Below are positions 1 through 5,807 of a stretch of 7,114 bases of DNA, piece after piece. Positions within the stretch are counted from its first letter, which is position 1. Each line of letters opens with the position of its first letter. The DNA is from Dethiosulfovibrio sp. (lineage in GTDB: Bacteria; Synergistota; Synergistia; Synergistales; Dethiosulfovibrionaceae): positions 1 through 7,114 of the forward strand of contig JAQUTB010000083.1 of NCBI GenBank assembly GCA_028709985.1, given 5' to 3'. The position numbers were made by a program, and so were the translations under genes. The notes below the pieces were generated by a model. That model saw only the letters and a list, made by a program, of their open reading frames with translations, was not told the DNA's origin and made no database searches.

Positions 1-217
1 TTATCCCCGATCTGGTGTAGGCCGATTTTACATATACCATAACCGAAAGGATCGACAGGGCGACAAACCCAATGCCAACAGCCAGACTCGATCGGTCGCC
101 GAAGGATGAAAAGGCGACACCCTGGTTCCACACCGCCGGAAGTCCCAGCCTGCGGACCACGGCGGAACAGCCGTATGTGCCGATGGCTATAAATGACGCT
201 AAAGAAGCTGGTCTCAA
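1..217 (-). CDS. LspA-like (signal peptidase II-like) membrane protein, N-terminal part only
   Basis: This is the first 72 codons of a minus-strand gene that leaves the window at base 1. The start is a TTG at 217-215. A GGAGG box (231-227) lies 9 nt upstream, and an in-frame TAG two codons before the TTG rules out an earlier start. The protein begins MRPASLASFIAIG and has a hydrophobic first segment. Near residue 30 is NQGVAFSSFG, which resembles the conserved NxGAAFS box of lipoprotein signal peptidase II. A second hydrophobic segment follows (about residues 45-61) and then a basic YVKSAYTRSG stretch, which is the order seen in LspA. The usual DQxSK box before the first loop is absent and the N-terminus is about 20-25 residues shorter than normal. 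The catalytic aspartates would lie in the missing C-terminal half. The gene is separated from thiW by a terminator. The family assignment rests on one motif plus topology, so it is tentative. Confidence 0.5.
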   Translation of the reverse strand, partial: MRPASLASFIAIGTYGCSAVVRRLGLPAVWNQGVAFSSFGDRSSLAVGIGFVALSILSVMVYVKSAYTRSGI

Positions 218-243
218 ACGCTAATACCTCCAAGCAAAAGGAT

Positions 244-266
244 AAAAAAAGCGGCCCTAAGGCCGC
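244..266 (-). terminator. Rho-independent terminator of the thiamine-salvage operon
   Basis: Read on the minus strand, a perfect 6-bp stem GCGGCC / GGCCGC with loop TTAG is followed immediately by seven T residues. It starts directly after the thiW stop codon (270-268), so it closes the thiT-to-thiW transcript. The LspA-like gene begins only 26 nt beyond the T-run with no recognisable promoter between. That gene may depend on readthrough or on a promoter inside thiW. Confidence 0.93.
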
Positions 267-267
267 C

Positions 268-768
268 TCAATCTACTGTTACACCGGACTTTCTGAGTCC
301 TGCGATAACGGCGTATCCTATGATACACCCTGGAATAGCGCTTGTCAGGAAGGCCGACTGTAAGGCCCAAAAGCCCACGGATTTTCCCATCGCGGGAGCT
401 ATAAGGAGGGCCGACAGGGTCGCTCCGACGGGACCTGTCCCGAGGGGCTCCACCAGAGCGCACCAGTCCTTCCGCAAAAACCGGTACGCCAGGCCGACCG
501 CCAGTGCACCGGGGATGCTGCCGGGAAAGGCAAACAGGGTTCCTGTCCCCATAGCCACCCTGAGGACGCTGGTCACCAGAGCTGTCCCGGCGGCCCACCA
601 AGGCCCTAGGAGTATTCCCGCTACGGCGTTGACGGTGTGCTGAAAGGGAAAGCACTTAGTCGGACCGAAAGGTATTGACACGCCGGAGAGAAGAAGGGCG
701 GTAGCGGTAAGCAATCCCGCCACGGTCAGCCTGCGTAAGGTGACCGACGATATGACCTCGGTCCTCAT
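268..768 (-). CDS. thiW: ThiW, S-component for the thiazole precursor of thiamine
   Basis: This 166-residue integral membrane protein matches the ThiW family. The family is the predicted substrate-binding S-component of an ECF transporter that imports hydroxyethylthiazole. Diagnostic stretches are PFGPTKCFPFQHTVN (about residues 33-47), LLGPWWA (53-59), GTGTLFAFPGSIPGAL (74-89) and LVEPLGTGPVGA (105-116). These separate about five or six hydrophobic segments. The ATG at 768 was chosen because it overlaps the stop of the upstream binding-protein gene as ATGA and gives the usual family length. A start at 846 would add 26 arginine-rich residues read out of frame through the neighbour. There is no good ribosome binding site, so translation is probably coupled. 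It needs a shared EcfA/A'/T module that is not in this window. It is the last gene of the TPP-controlled operon and is followed by a terminator. Confidence 0.9.
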   Translation of the reverse strand: MRTEVISSVTLRRLTVAGLLTATALLLSGVSIPFGPTKCFPFQHTVNAVAGILLGPWWAAGTALVTSVLRVAMGTGTLFAFPGSIPGALAVGLAYRFLRKDWCALVEPLGTGPVGATLSALLIAPAMGKSVGFWALQSAFLTSAIPGCIIGYAVIAGLRKSGVTVD

Positions 769-1706
769 CTCGCCAATATGGCCGAGGGGTCGACCTCGGC
801 ATCGATCAAGCCGGACTTGAGGGCGAAAGCGGCGAAGTCCTGCCACCTTTTCAGATCGCCCTCCTGAGAGTCGGCGAAGTAGGGAAGGGTCGCGAAAAAG
901 GCGTCCCTCTCCACGTCCTTATCGGCCTCGGGCAGGGCATTGAGGTAGAGGGCTAAAGCTCCTTCCCGATCGGCCCTAGACCTGTCTATTGCCCTCTGAA
1001 CCGCGTTGCAGAAGGCGGTCACAGCCTCTTTTTTCTCCTCCCAGATCTGGGGAGACGCCAGGAAGATAAGTTCATCGTAGGAAGGGATACCGTGCTTCTC
1101 CAGCTCGAAATAGCCGGCCTTCAGCCCCTCATGGGCCATCGTCACCACCTCGTAGGTCTTGAAAGGCCCCATCACGGCGTCGACCTGCCCCGAAACCAGC
1201 GATGGAACTATGGTGAAGCCCACGTTGATAGCCTCGTATTTATCTATGCCGTTTTCCTTGGCGAAGGCCTCCATTATGAGGTCCATCATTCCCGGAACTG
1301 TGTAGCCTATCTTTTTCCCCTCAAGGTCCTTTGGGCTTTTGAAGCCTCGGTCCTCCAGGAAGAGCAAGGTTGTTAGGGGATGTCCCACGAGACGTCCGAC
1401 GGCATTGAGGTTAAGGCCTTCCGCTGCGGCCATTATGGTCTGAGGCTGATACCCTACAGCTATGTCCACCTTACCGGCCATCGCCAACTTCAGAGAGTCG
1501 GAGGTCTCCGACGGGGTTATTATCTCCACCTCAAGCCCAGCTTCCTTAAAGTAGCCCTCTTCTTGCGCCACGTAGATAGGCAGATGGTCCACGTTGGGGA
1601 ACCAGTCCAGCATCACCGATAGCTTTTCCGCTCCGAAGGCACATAGGGGCGATGACATGACGAGACAGGCCCCTAGGGCCAGGGTCTTTAAAATACCGTT
1701 CTTCAT
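765..1706 (-). CDS. thiY: NMT1/THI5-family periplasmic binding protein for a thiamine pyrimidine precursor (ThiY-like)
   Basis: This 313-residue solute-binding protein belongs to an ABC importer. Residues 1-25 form a signal peptide: basic MKNGILK, a hydrophobic core, and a plausible type I cleavage site after AFG (23-25). The mature protein opens with the family hallmark LDWFPNVDHLPIYVA (33-47), then EEGYFKEAGL (49-58) and DIAVGYQPQT (81-90). A PGMMD loop lies near 138-142. Relatives bind N-formyl-aminopyrimidine (ThiY) or hydroxymethylpyrimidine. The sequence alone does not tell which, and no tenA or amidohydrolase is nearby. The yeast THI5 CCCFC catalytic motif is absent, consistent with a binding role rather than synthesis. 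A GGGAG ribosome binding site sits 9 nt before the ATG. The gene lies 30 bp after the permease and overlaps thiW by four bases. Confidence 0.88.
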   Translation of the reverse strand: MKNGILKTLALGACLVMSSPLCAFGAEKLSVMLDWFPNVDHLPIYVAQEEGYFKEAGLEVEIITPSETSDSLKLAMAGKVDIAVGYQPQTIMAAAEGLNLNAVGRLVGHPLTTLLFLEDRGFKSPKDLEGKKIGYTVPGMMDLIMEAFAKENGIDKYEAINVGFTIVPSLVSGQVDAVMGPFKTYEVVTMAHEGLKAGYFELEKHGIPSYDELIFLASPQIWEEKKEAVTAFCNAVQRAIDRSRADREGALALYLNALPEADKDVERDAFFATLPYFADSQEGDLKRWQDFAAFALKSGLIDAEVDPSAILAR

Positions 1707-1736
1707 TTTGCGTATCTCCCTTCGTGAGTTTGATCT

Positions 1737-2477
1737 TTAACCTCGATCTTTCCAAGGCGCGTATCTACGGGACATAATTCCGGCGAGCCACCACAGGACA
1801 AGCCCTATGGCGGACAGCCAAAGAATGGCGGCGAAAACCATGTCGGTCTTAAGCCTGGCGTTGGACTGGATCATCAGATATCCCAGTCCCCTTTGAGCCC
1901 CTACCCACTCCCCTATGACCGCGCCGATCGTAGCGACCGACACAGCGACCTTGAGGCCAGCGAAGAAATAGGGAAGGGCCCAGGGCCAAAATAGCTTTTT
2001 GAGAGTACCGTACTTTGAGTATCCCATCATCCTAAAGAGCTCCACATGTCTCCTGTCACAGCTTTTAAACCCCTCCAGAAGGTTCACCGTCAGGGGAAAG
2101 AATATTATCACCGTCGCCATGATCACCTTGCTCTCTATGCCGTATCCGAACCACACCACCAGCACCGGAGCCAACGCAAATACAGGAATGGCCTGAGACG
2201 CCACCAAAAAAGGGGCAAGTGCCCTCTCCACCCACGGGAAGAGGAACATAGCCGAGGCCATAGGTATTGATACGGCTATGGCCAGAGCAAGTCCGGCCAA
2301 TATCTCAAACAGCGTGACCGATCCGTGATAGGCCAAAATCCTGTACTGGGACAGAGCTGTACACAAGACCTCGCTGGGAGGAGGAAGTATGTAGACCGGA
2401 ACGGCCCAAGCCCGACAGCCCATCTCCCAGAGGAGGAGCAGGAATATTCCGACCGAGACTGGTATGGATATCCTCAT
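1737..2477 (-). CDS. thiX: ABC transporter permease for a thiamine pyrimidine precursor (ThiX-like)
   Basis: This 246-residue inner-membrane permease is of the nitrate/sulfonate/taurine (BPD_transp_1) type. It has an N-terminal membrane segment (about residues 5-20), then LPPPSEV (31-37), a motif typical of this subgroup. Several more helices follow, including QAIPVFALAPVLVVWFG (95-111). The cytoplasmic EAA loop that docks on the ATPase lies near 145-175 (MMGYSKYGTLKKLFWPWALP). The late segment IGEWVGAQRGLGYLM (188-202) is also typical. It is expected to form a homodimer with two copies of the neighbouring ATPase and to receive substrate from the ThiY-like protein. Its ATG overlaps the ATPase stop as ATGA, and an AGGTGG box lies 9 nt upstream. 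The substrate is inferred from the riboswitch and the adjacent binding protein. Confidence 0.88.
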   Translation of the reverse strand: MRISIPVSVGIFLLLLWEMGCRAWAVPVYILPPPSEVLCTALSQYRILAYHGSVTLFEILAGLALAIAVSIPMASAMFLFPWVERALAPFLVASQAIPVFALAPVLVVWFGYGIESKVIMATVIIFFPLTVNLLEGFKSCDRRHVELFRMMGYSKYGTLKKLFWPWALPYFFAGLKVAVSVATIGAVIGEWVGAQRGLGYLMIQSNARLKTDMVFAAILWLSAIGLVLWWLAGIMSRRYAPWKDRG

Positions 2478-3205
2478 GGCCCATGACCACCTAGCATATC
2501 CAGGATCTCCCTGCGAAGGCCGACCACGTAGGAGTCGTCCCTGAGCCTGGGCTTAGTCCCGATTAACTCGTAGGACGATCTCACAGACATCGGTTGATCC
2601 GACAGGACAACCACAAAGTCGGACGTCACCAGAGCCTCCTCCACGTCGTGGGTTATCATTACGATCGTCTTTCCGAAGTCCCTCTGAAGGGACACTAAAA
2701 GCCCCTGGAGATCCTGCCTGGTAAGCGAGTCCAGCGCTGAAAGGGGCTCGTCCAGGAGTATGAGCTCTCGGTCGAACATTATGGTCCTGGCAAGGGCGTT
2801 GCGCTGTCTCATGCCACCCGACAGCCTGTAGGGCAGGTAATCCTCGAAACCCTCCAGGCCAAGTTCGCAAAATAGGGCCATGGCTCTCTCTCTGTCCGAC
2901 TTTTTGGGGGAGAGCCTGGGCAAGAGCGCGTTATCCAGCGCCGACATCCAAGGCAGAAGAAGGTCAGACTGAGCCATCCAAGCGGCCTTTTTCGACAGAT
3001 CCGAGATGGTACGTCCTTCCCACAGGATCCTTCCTTCGTCAGGAGCTATCGCCCCTGTCAAAAGGTCGAAGAAAGTGCTCTTCCCGCATCCCGATGGGCC
3101 TATGAGGGAGACGAAACTTCCTCGGTCCACGGAGAGGGAAAAATCGCTCAGGACACTAAGGCCGTCGAAGTCCTTTTTCAGGCCTTCAACCGAGACGAGC
3201 GTCAT
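2474..3205 (-). CDS. thiZ: ABC transporter ATP-binding protein (ThiZ-like)
   Basis: This 243-residue cytoplasmic ATPase energises the ThiX-like permease. All nucleotide-binding motifs are intact. Walker A is GPSGCGKST (36-44), the Q-loop is MAQSDLLLPW (Q79), the ABC signature is LSGGMRQ (128-134), Walker B is LILLDEP (148-154), the D-loop is SALD (156-159) and the H-loop histidine is in MITHDVEEA (H186). Its length and the LLPWMSALDNALLP segment match the nitrate/taurine/pyrimidine-precursor ATPase subgroup. It is not a long ATPase with an extra regulatory domain. The start codon overlaps the thiT stop as ATGA and has no Shine-Dalgarno of its own, so translation probably depends on thiT. This would carry the riboswitch control into the ABC genes. 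Substrate assignment comes from context. Confidence 0.9.
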   Translation of the reverse strand: MTLVSVEGLKKDFDGLSVLSDFSLSVDRGSFVSLIGPSGCGKSTFFDLLTGAIAPDEGRILWEGRTISDLSKKAAWMAQSDLLLPWMSALDNALLPRLSPKKSDRERAMALFCELGLEGFEDYLPYRLSGGMRQRNALARTIMFDRELILLDEPLSALDSLTRQDLQGLLVSLQRDFGKTIVMITHDVEEALVTSDFVVVLSDQPMSVRSSYELIGTKPRLRDDSYVVGLRREILDMLGGHGP

Positions 3206-3708
3206 GCCGTGACCGGCTTGGGCAACCTCTTCCAGAGGGCTGTTATCATGAGGATGGAGAGGACCATGTTGGGAACCATATAGCTGCCGTTATATATGAG
3301 GGAATAGATGAAAGGGTTCTGTCCCACCGGGGCGTAGCTTGCGAAGAACAAGACCCCCGATGCCACGTGACAGGCCAGCCTAGCGACGGTCCCCAGTGTT
3401 ATGCCAACCCAGTGATGGTCCTTTAACAGGCCAGCCAATCCGAGAACGGCAAAGGCCAGGGGATAGTCAAGGACAGCCTGGGCTGGATGGGCCACATAGC
3501 CTCCTAGCATGAGCTGAAGCAGTCCTGCCACAGCGCCTGCACCGAGACCGAACTTGACCCCGTATCTGAGGGAAAAGAGAAGAAGGGGGACGTTCTCCAG
3601 GGTGATAGAGCCTCCCTGGGGCATCCGAAAGATCTTGACGTAGGAGAGGGTCACTGCCAAAGCGACGGACAAAGACGCCTCTACCAGTATGCGGGTGTTT
3701 ATCTTCAT
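3202..3708 (-). CDS. thiT: ThiT-like (YuaJ) thiamine S-component of an ECF transporter
   Basis: This 168-residue membrane protein resembles the ThiT/YuaJ family of high-affinity thiamine-binding S-components. It has about six hydrophobic segments and the family features MPQGGSITLENVPLLLFSLRYG (residues 29-50), a GxGAGxxAGLLQLMLGG helix (54-70) and VLDYPLAF (79-86). RLACHVASG (110-118), whose histidine matches the thiamine-pocket region, and YNGSYMVPN (139-147) are also present. It works by docking on a shared ECF ATPase/EcfT module, which is not encoded here. It is the first gene after the TPP riboswitch. The ATG has a strong GAGGAGG box 8 nt upstream, and that box is also the target of a sequestering hairpin. 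The stop overlaps the next gene as ATGA. The family match is by sequence character, not by a database search. Confidence 0.88.
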   Translation of the reverse strand: MKINTRILVEASLSVALAVTLSYVKIFRMPQGGSITLENVPLLLFSLRYGVKFGLGAGAVAGLLQLMLGGYVAHPAQAVLDYPLAFAVLGLAGLLKDHHWVGITLGTVARLACHVASGVLFFASYAPVGQNPFIYSLIYNGSYMVPNMVLSILMITALWKRLPKPVTA

Positions 3709-3716
3709 AGGGGAAA

Positions 3717-3744
3717 CCTCCTCAATAGATGTTGCCGGAGGAGG
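3717..3744 (-). promoter_or_regulatory. Shine-Dalgarno sequestering hairpin of the TPP riboswitch
   Basis: On the minus strand CCTCCTC (3744-3738) is perfectly complementary to the thiT Shine-Dalgarno GAGGAGG (3723-3717), with a 14-nt loop. Formation would hide the ribosome binding site 8 nt before the thiT ATG. No T-run follows, so this is not an intrinsic terminator and the expected control is at translation initiation. The 5' arm overlaps CTTCCCT (3748-3742), which can instead pair with the 3' edge of the aptamer. The two states therefore exclude each other. The pairings are seen directly. Their use in the cell is inferred. Confidence 0.75.
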
Positions 3745-3784
3745 GAAGGGGTTATCTCAGGTAGAGGGGAACCTGGACGTATGA

Positions 3785-3880
3785 GGTAAACTTCCCTGCG
3801 CCGGCATGATCCGGATCAGGTTCCAGGGGTCGAGACTTTAAGTCTCCTCTCAGCCGGTACACCGACTCCCCCAGTTCCAA
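3785..3880 (-). promoter_or_regulatory. TPP riboswitch aptamer (THI element)
   Basis: The minus-strand RNA carries the conserved THI-box core in order. P1 pairs GAACT (3877-3873) with AGTTT (3792-3788, one G-U). P2 pairs the GGGG run (around 3868-3872) with CCCC (near 3826-3829). P3 pairs GTCGG with CCGGC. Then come the CTGAGAGG box (3853-3846) and an optional P3a hairpin AGACT/AGTCT (3845-3833). P4 pairs CCTG (3820-3817) with CAGG (3798-3795), and P5 pairs CCGG with CCGG (3814-3801). The conserved stretches GGAACCTGATC and GCGCAGGGAAG are both present. Binding of thiamine pyrophosphate should stabilise P1/P4 and, through the downstream hairpin, reduce translation of the salvage operon. The aptamer lies about 80 nt before thiT, in a roughly 180-nt leader. 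Confidence 0.96.
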
Positions 3881-3885
3881 CAGCA

Positions 3886-3914
3886 CTTTTACACCTGTTT
3901 ATCGGATATGTCAA
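3886..3914 (-). promoter_or_regulatory. Sigma-70-type promoter of the thiamine-salvage operon
   Basis: On the minus strand a perfect -35 TTGACA (3914-3909) is followed after 17 bp by TAAAAG (3891-3886), which matches 4 of 6 of the -10 consensus. The predicted start falls around 3878-3881, just at the 5' edge of the TPP aptamer, so nearly the whole leader is riboswitch. The position relative to the aptamer supports the call. Confidence 0.75.
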
Positions 3915-3926
3915 CCGTCACCACCG

Positions 3927-3955
3927 ATGACAGGCCCATGAGATACGCCTATAAT
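3927..3955 (+). promoter_or_regulatory. Sigma-70-type promoter of the chemosensory operon
   Basis: ATGACA (3927-3932, 5 of 6 to TTGACA) is followed after exactly 17 bp by a perfect TATAAT (3950-3955). Transcription should begin near 3962, giving a short untranslated leader of about 33 nt before the first cheW. The motif is strong and well placed. A housekeeping-type promoter rather than an alternative motility sigma factor is what the sequence shows. Confidence 0.78.
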
Positions 3956-3994
3956 TGAGGGTATACGTTGCAATAGCTCTAGGAGGTGACCGAC

Positions 3995-4420
3995 ATGGAT
4001 TCCTATTTGATCTTTTACGTGGGTTCAAGGACGCTGGCCCTCCCTGTGAGGGAGGTCGACCGAATCGTCCACTCTGTGGCAATGTCCCCTCTGAACGAAC
4101 CCCATCCCGTCGTGGCTGGGGTTATAGACGTCCAGGGAGAAGGGGTGCTCCTATACGACCTTCACCGTCTCTACGGCGAGGAGTCCGTAGATCTGGATCT
4201 GCACCATCGTTTTATACTCGTCACATGGCAAGACAGACCCAGAGCACTCTGGACCGACGGAGTAAAAGACGTTCTCCAACTCTCGGTGGAGCCAGTAAGT
4301 CTGCCTGGATCCGAAAAAAAGACGTCAGTGGTGTTTCAGGAGGACAGGGAGGCCATATCGGTCACCTCGTCCTGTGAGATAATGGACATGGCCGAGAGGT
4401 ACGGTCATGAAGGCCCCTAG
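3995..4420 (+). CDS. CheW-like adaptor protein, first copy (WspB-like position)
   Basis: This 141-residue soluble protein is a single CheW domain, which links receptors to the CheA kinase. It starts MDSYLIFYVGSRTLALPV, the usual first strand pair, then VREVDRIVHSV (18-28), HPVVAGVIDVQGEGVLLYDLHRLYG (37-61) and ILVTW (74-78). The ATG at 3995 is preferred because AGGAGG (3981-3986) lies 8 nt upstream. A GTG at 3986 overlaps that box and would add three residues. The usual NxRG loop reads DVQG (45-48), replacing the arginine important for receptor and kinase contacts in ordinary CheW, so partner choice may differ. It is the first gene of the plus-strand operon and overlaps cheR by 14 bases. The CheW fold is clear. 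The WspB analogy rests on gene order. Confidence 0.85.
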   Translation: MDSYLIFYVGSRTLALPVREVDRIVHSVAMSPLNEPHPVVAGVIDVQGEGVLLYDLHRLYGEESVDLDLHHRFILVTWQDRPRALWTDGVKDVLQLSVEPVSLPGSEKKTSVVFQEDREAISVTSSCEIMDMAERYGHEGP

Positions 4421-5801
4421 ACTTTCTGCGGAGCACATGGATAGGCTGGTCTCTTCCATCAGAGATAGGTTCGGGATCGTCATGGCAAGCGACCCCTTGA
4501 AGGCCAGGGAGAGAGCGTCGGCGCTGGTTCAGGATATGTCCCAAAATCTGGACGAAAAGCAGGACAGGGTTTTTGCCTGGATCATGGAGAGGTCCGATCA
4601 GGAGTTTGTGGAGCTCATATCCCCCTACATAACCGTAGGGGAAACCTACTTTTTCAGGGACAGAAAGACCCTGAAGTCCTTCAGGGAAAGGATACTGCCT
4701 TCCTTGGCCTCAAACGTCAAAAGGCCCATAAAAGTCTGGTCCGCCGGCTGCAGCACAGGGGAAGAGCCCTATACGCTGGCGATGATTATGGAGGACTCCA
4801 CTTTGGGGCTCGGCGGAGGCTTCAGGGTCTACGGCACTGATCTAAACGGAAACAGCCTCAAAAAAGCCAAAAAGGGAGTCTACGGTCGATGGTCCTTCAG
4901 AGGCATGAGCGACCTAGAGATAGCCCGATATTTCGACCCGTTTGAGGACGGCTTTTTTCAGGTAAAAGAACGATATAGATCCAAGGTTTCCTTCGGTTCG
5001 ACGAACCTGGTAGCGTCGATTCTTCCTTGGCGTGACGGCGAAATAGACGTTATTTTCTGCCGCAACGTCATTATGTATTTCGATGACGACGGGAGAAAAA
5101 AGGTCCTAGAGGGCTTTATGGATGCCCTTTCTCCCTGTGGATGGCTGATAGTGGCAGCCTGTGAGACTTCTCTTTTGGACGGATCTCCCTTTCATCCGAC
5201 ACACATAGACGGACAGACATTCTTCAGACCGACTGAGCCCTCACAAGGACTTTGCCATTTCACGTCGAGGGTATGGCCTCCTTCGGAAGAGCCACAGGAT
5301 CCCGCCTGGGAGAACGACCCCTATGACGATGACTACGGCTATGGCGTAACGGAGGAAGAAGTTCCTCCGCCCTACTCTCACTTGATAGAGGATCCCTCGA
5401 ACAAAGAGGTAGAACCGGATACAGTTCCTTCCGTCGATATCGACGTTATCCGAGCGATGGCAGACAGAGGGGAGAGAGAGAGAGCCCTTGAGCTGTGTCT
5501 TTCCCTCGGAAACTCCACCGACCCCTACGTCCACTATCTGACGTCCATAATATATCAGGATGTCGGGAACCTGACCGATGCGAAGGAACGTCTCCGAAAG
5601 GCCCTGTTTTTAGACCCATCCTTCGTCATGGCCCATTATTCTCTGTTGGGCATAGCTATATCGGAGGGTAACGAGAGGGAAAGGACCAGAAATCTGAGAA
5701 ACCTGAGAGGAATCCTGCTTGAGATGACGGATAACGACGTAATTCCACACGGAGACGGGGCAACGGCAAAAGACCTGCTGTCGGCTTTGGCAAACCTTTA
5801 G
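4407..5801 (+). CDS. CheR-type receptor methyltransferase with C-terminal TPR region (WspC-like)
   Basis: This 464-residue cytoplasmic enzyme is predicted to transfer methyl groups from S-adenosylmethionine to glutamates of a chemoreceptor. The N-terminal all-alpha CheR region covers about residues 1-75. The catalytic part contains VGETYFFRD (77-85), the SAM-binding VWSAGCSTGEEPY (110-122), GTDLN (143-147) and FCRNVIMYF (217-225). It closes near 275 with GQTFFRP. An acidic, tyrosine- and proline-rich linker (about 293-341) follows. A TPR-type helical region (about 345-437) then includes an NLTDAKERLRKALFLDPS repeat. This CheR-TPR layout is that of WspC and FrzF-type enzymes rather than the short CheR of classical chemotaxis. 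The ATG has an AGAGG box 7 nt upstream and overlaps the first cheW by 14 bases. Family assignment is firm. The target is inferred to be the receptor encoded at 6341. Confidence 0.92.
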   Translation: MKAPRLSAEHMDRLVSSIRDRFGIVMASDPLKARERASALVQDMSQNLDEKQDRVFAWIMERSDQEFVELISPYITVGETYFFRDRKTLKSFRERILPSLASNVKRPIKVWSAGCSTGEEPYTLAMIMEDSTLGLGGGFRVYGTDLNGNSLKKAKKGVYGRWSFRGMSDLEIARYFDPFEDGFFQVKERYRSKVSFGSTNLVASILPWRDGEIDVIFCRNVIMYFDDDGRKKVLEGFMDALSPCGWLIVAACETSLLDGSPFHPTHIDGQTFFRPTEPSQGLCHFTSRVWPPSEEPQDPAWENDPYDDDYGYGVTEEEVPPPYSHLIEDPSNKEVEPDTVPSVDIDVIRAMADRGERERALELCLSLGNSTDPYVHYLTSIIYQDVGNLTDAKERLRKALFLDPSFVMAHYSLLGIAISEGNERERTRNLRNLRGILLEMTDNDVIPHGDGATAKDLLSALANL

Positions 5802-5807
5802 CGAGAG

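Noticed and set aside
320..643. Plus-strand open frame of 107 codons opposite thiW
   Set aside because: It is antisense to a clear ThiW coding region and has no family resemblance or ribosome site. It is a shadow frame.
769..846. Extended thiW start at 846
   Set aside because: It adds 26 arginine-rich residues inside the binding-protein gene. The ATG at 768 in an ATGA overlap gives the normal family length.
1663..1674. Possible lipobox LGAC in the ThiY-like signal peptide (cysteine at residue 14)
   Set aside because: The hydrophobic stretch before this cysteine is too short and hydrophobic residues continue after it. A type I site after AFG fits better, though a lipoprotein is not fully excluded.
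3833..3845. AGACT/AGTCT hairpin as a terminator or separate element
   Set aside because: It sits inside the aptamer between the CTGAGAGG box and the P2 3' strand, where the optional P3a helix is expected, and no T-run follows.
3909..3932. Inverted repeat TGTCA...TGACA as a possible operator
   Set aside because: It is explained by the two opposed -35 boxes (TTGACA and ATGACA). No further symmetry was seen in the 12 bp between them.
3986..3994. GTG start at 3986 for the first cheW
   Set aside because: The GTG overlaps the AGGAGG box itself. The ATG at 3995 has ideal spacing from that box.
5241..5534. Minus-strand open frame of 97 codons opposite cheR
   Set aside because: It lies over the linker and TPR part of CheR, with no promoter or ribosome site, so it is a shadow frame.
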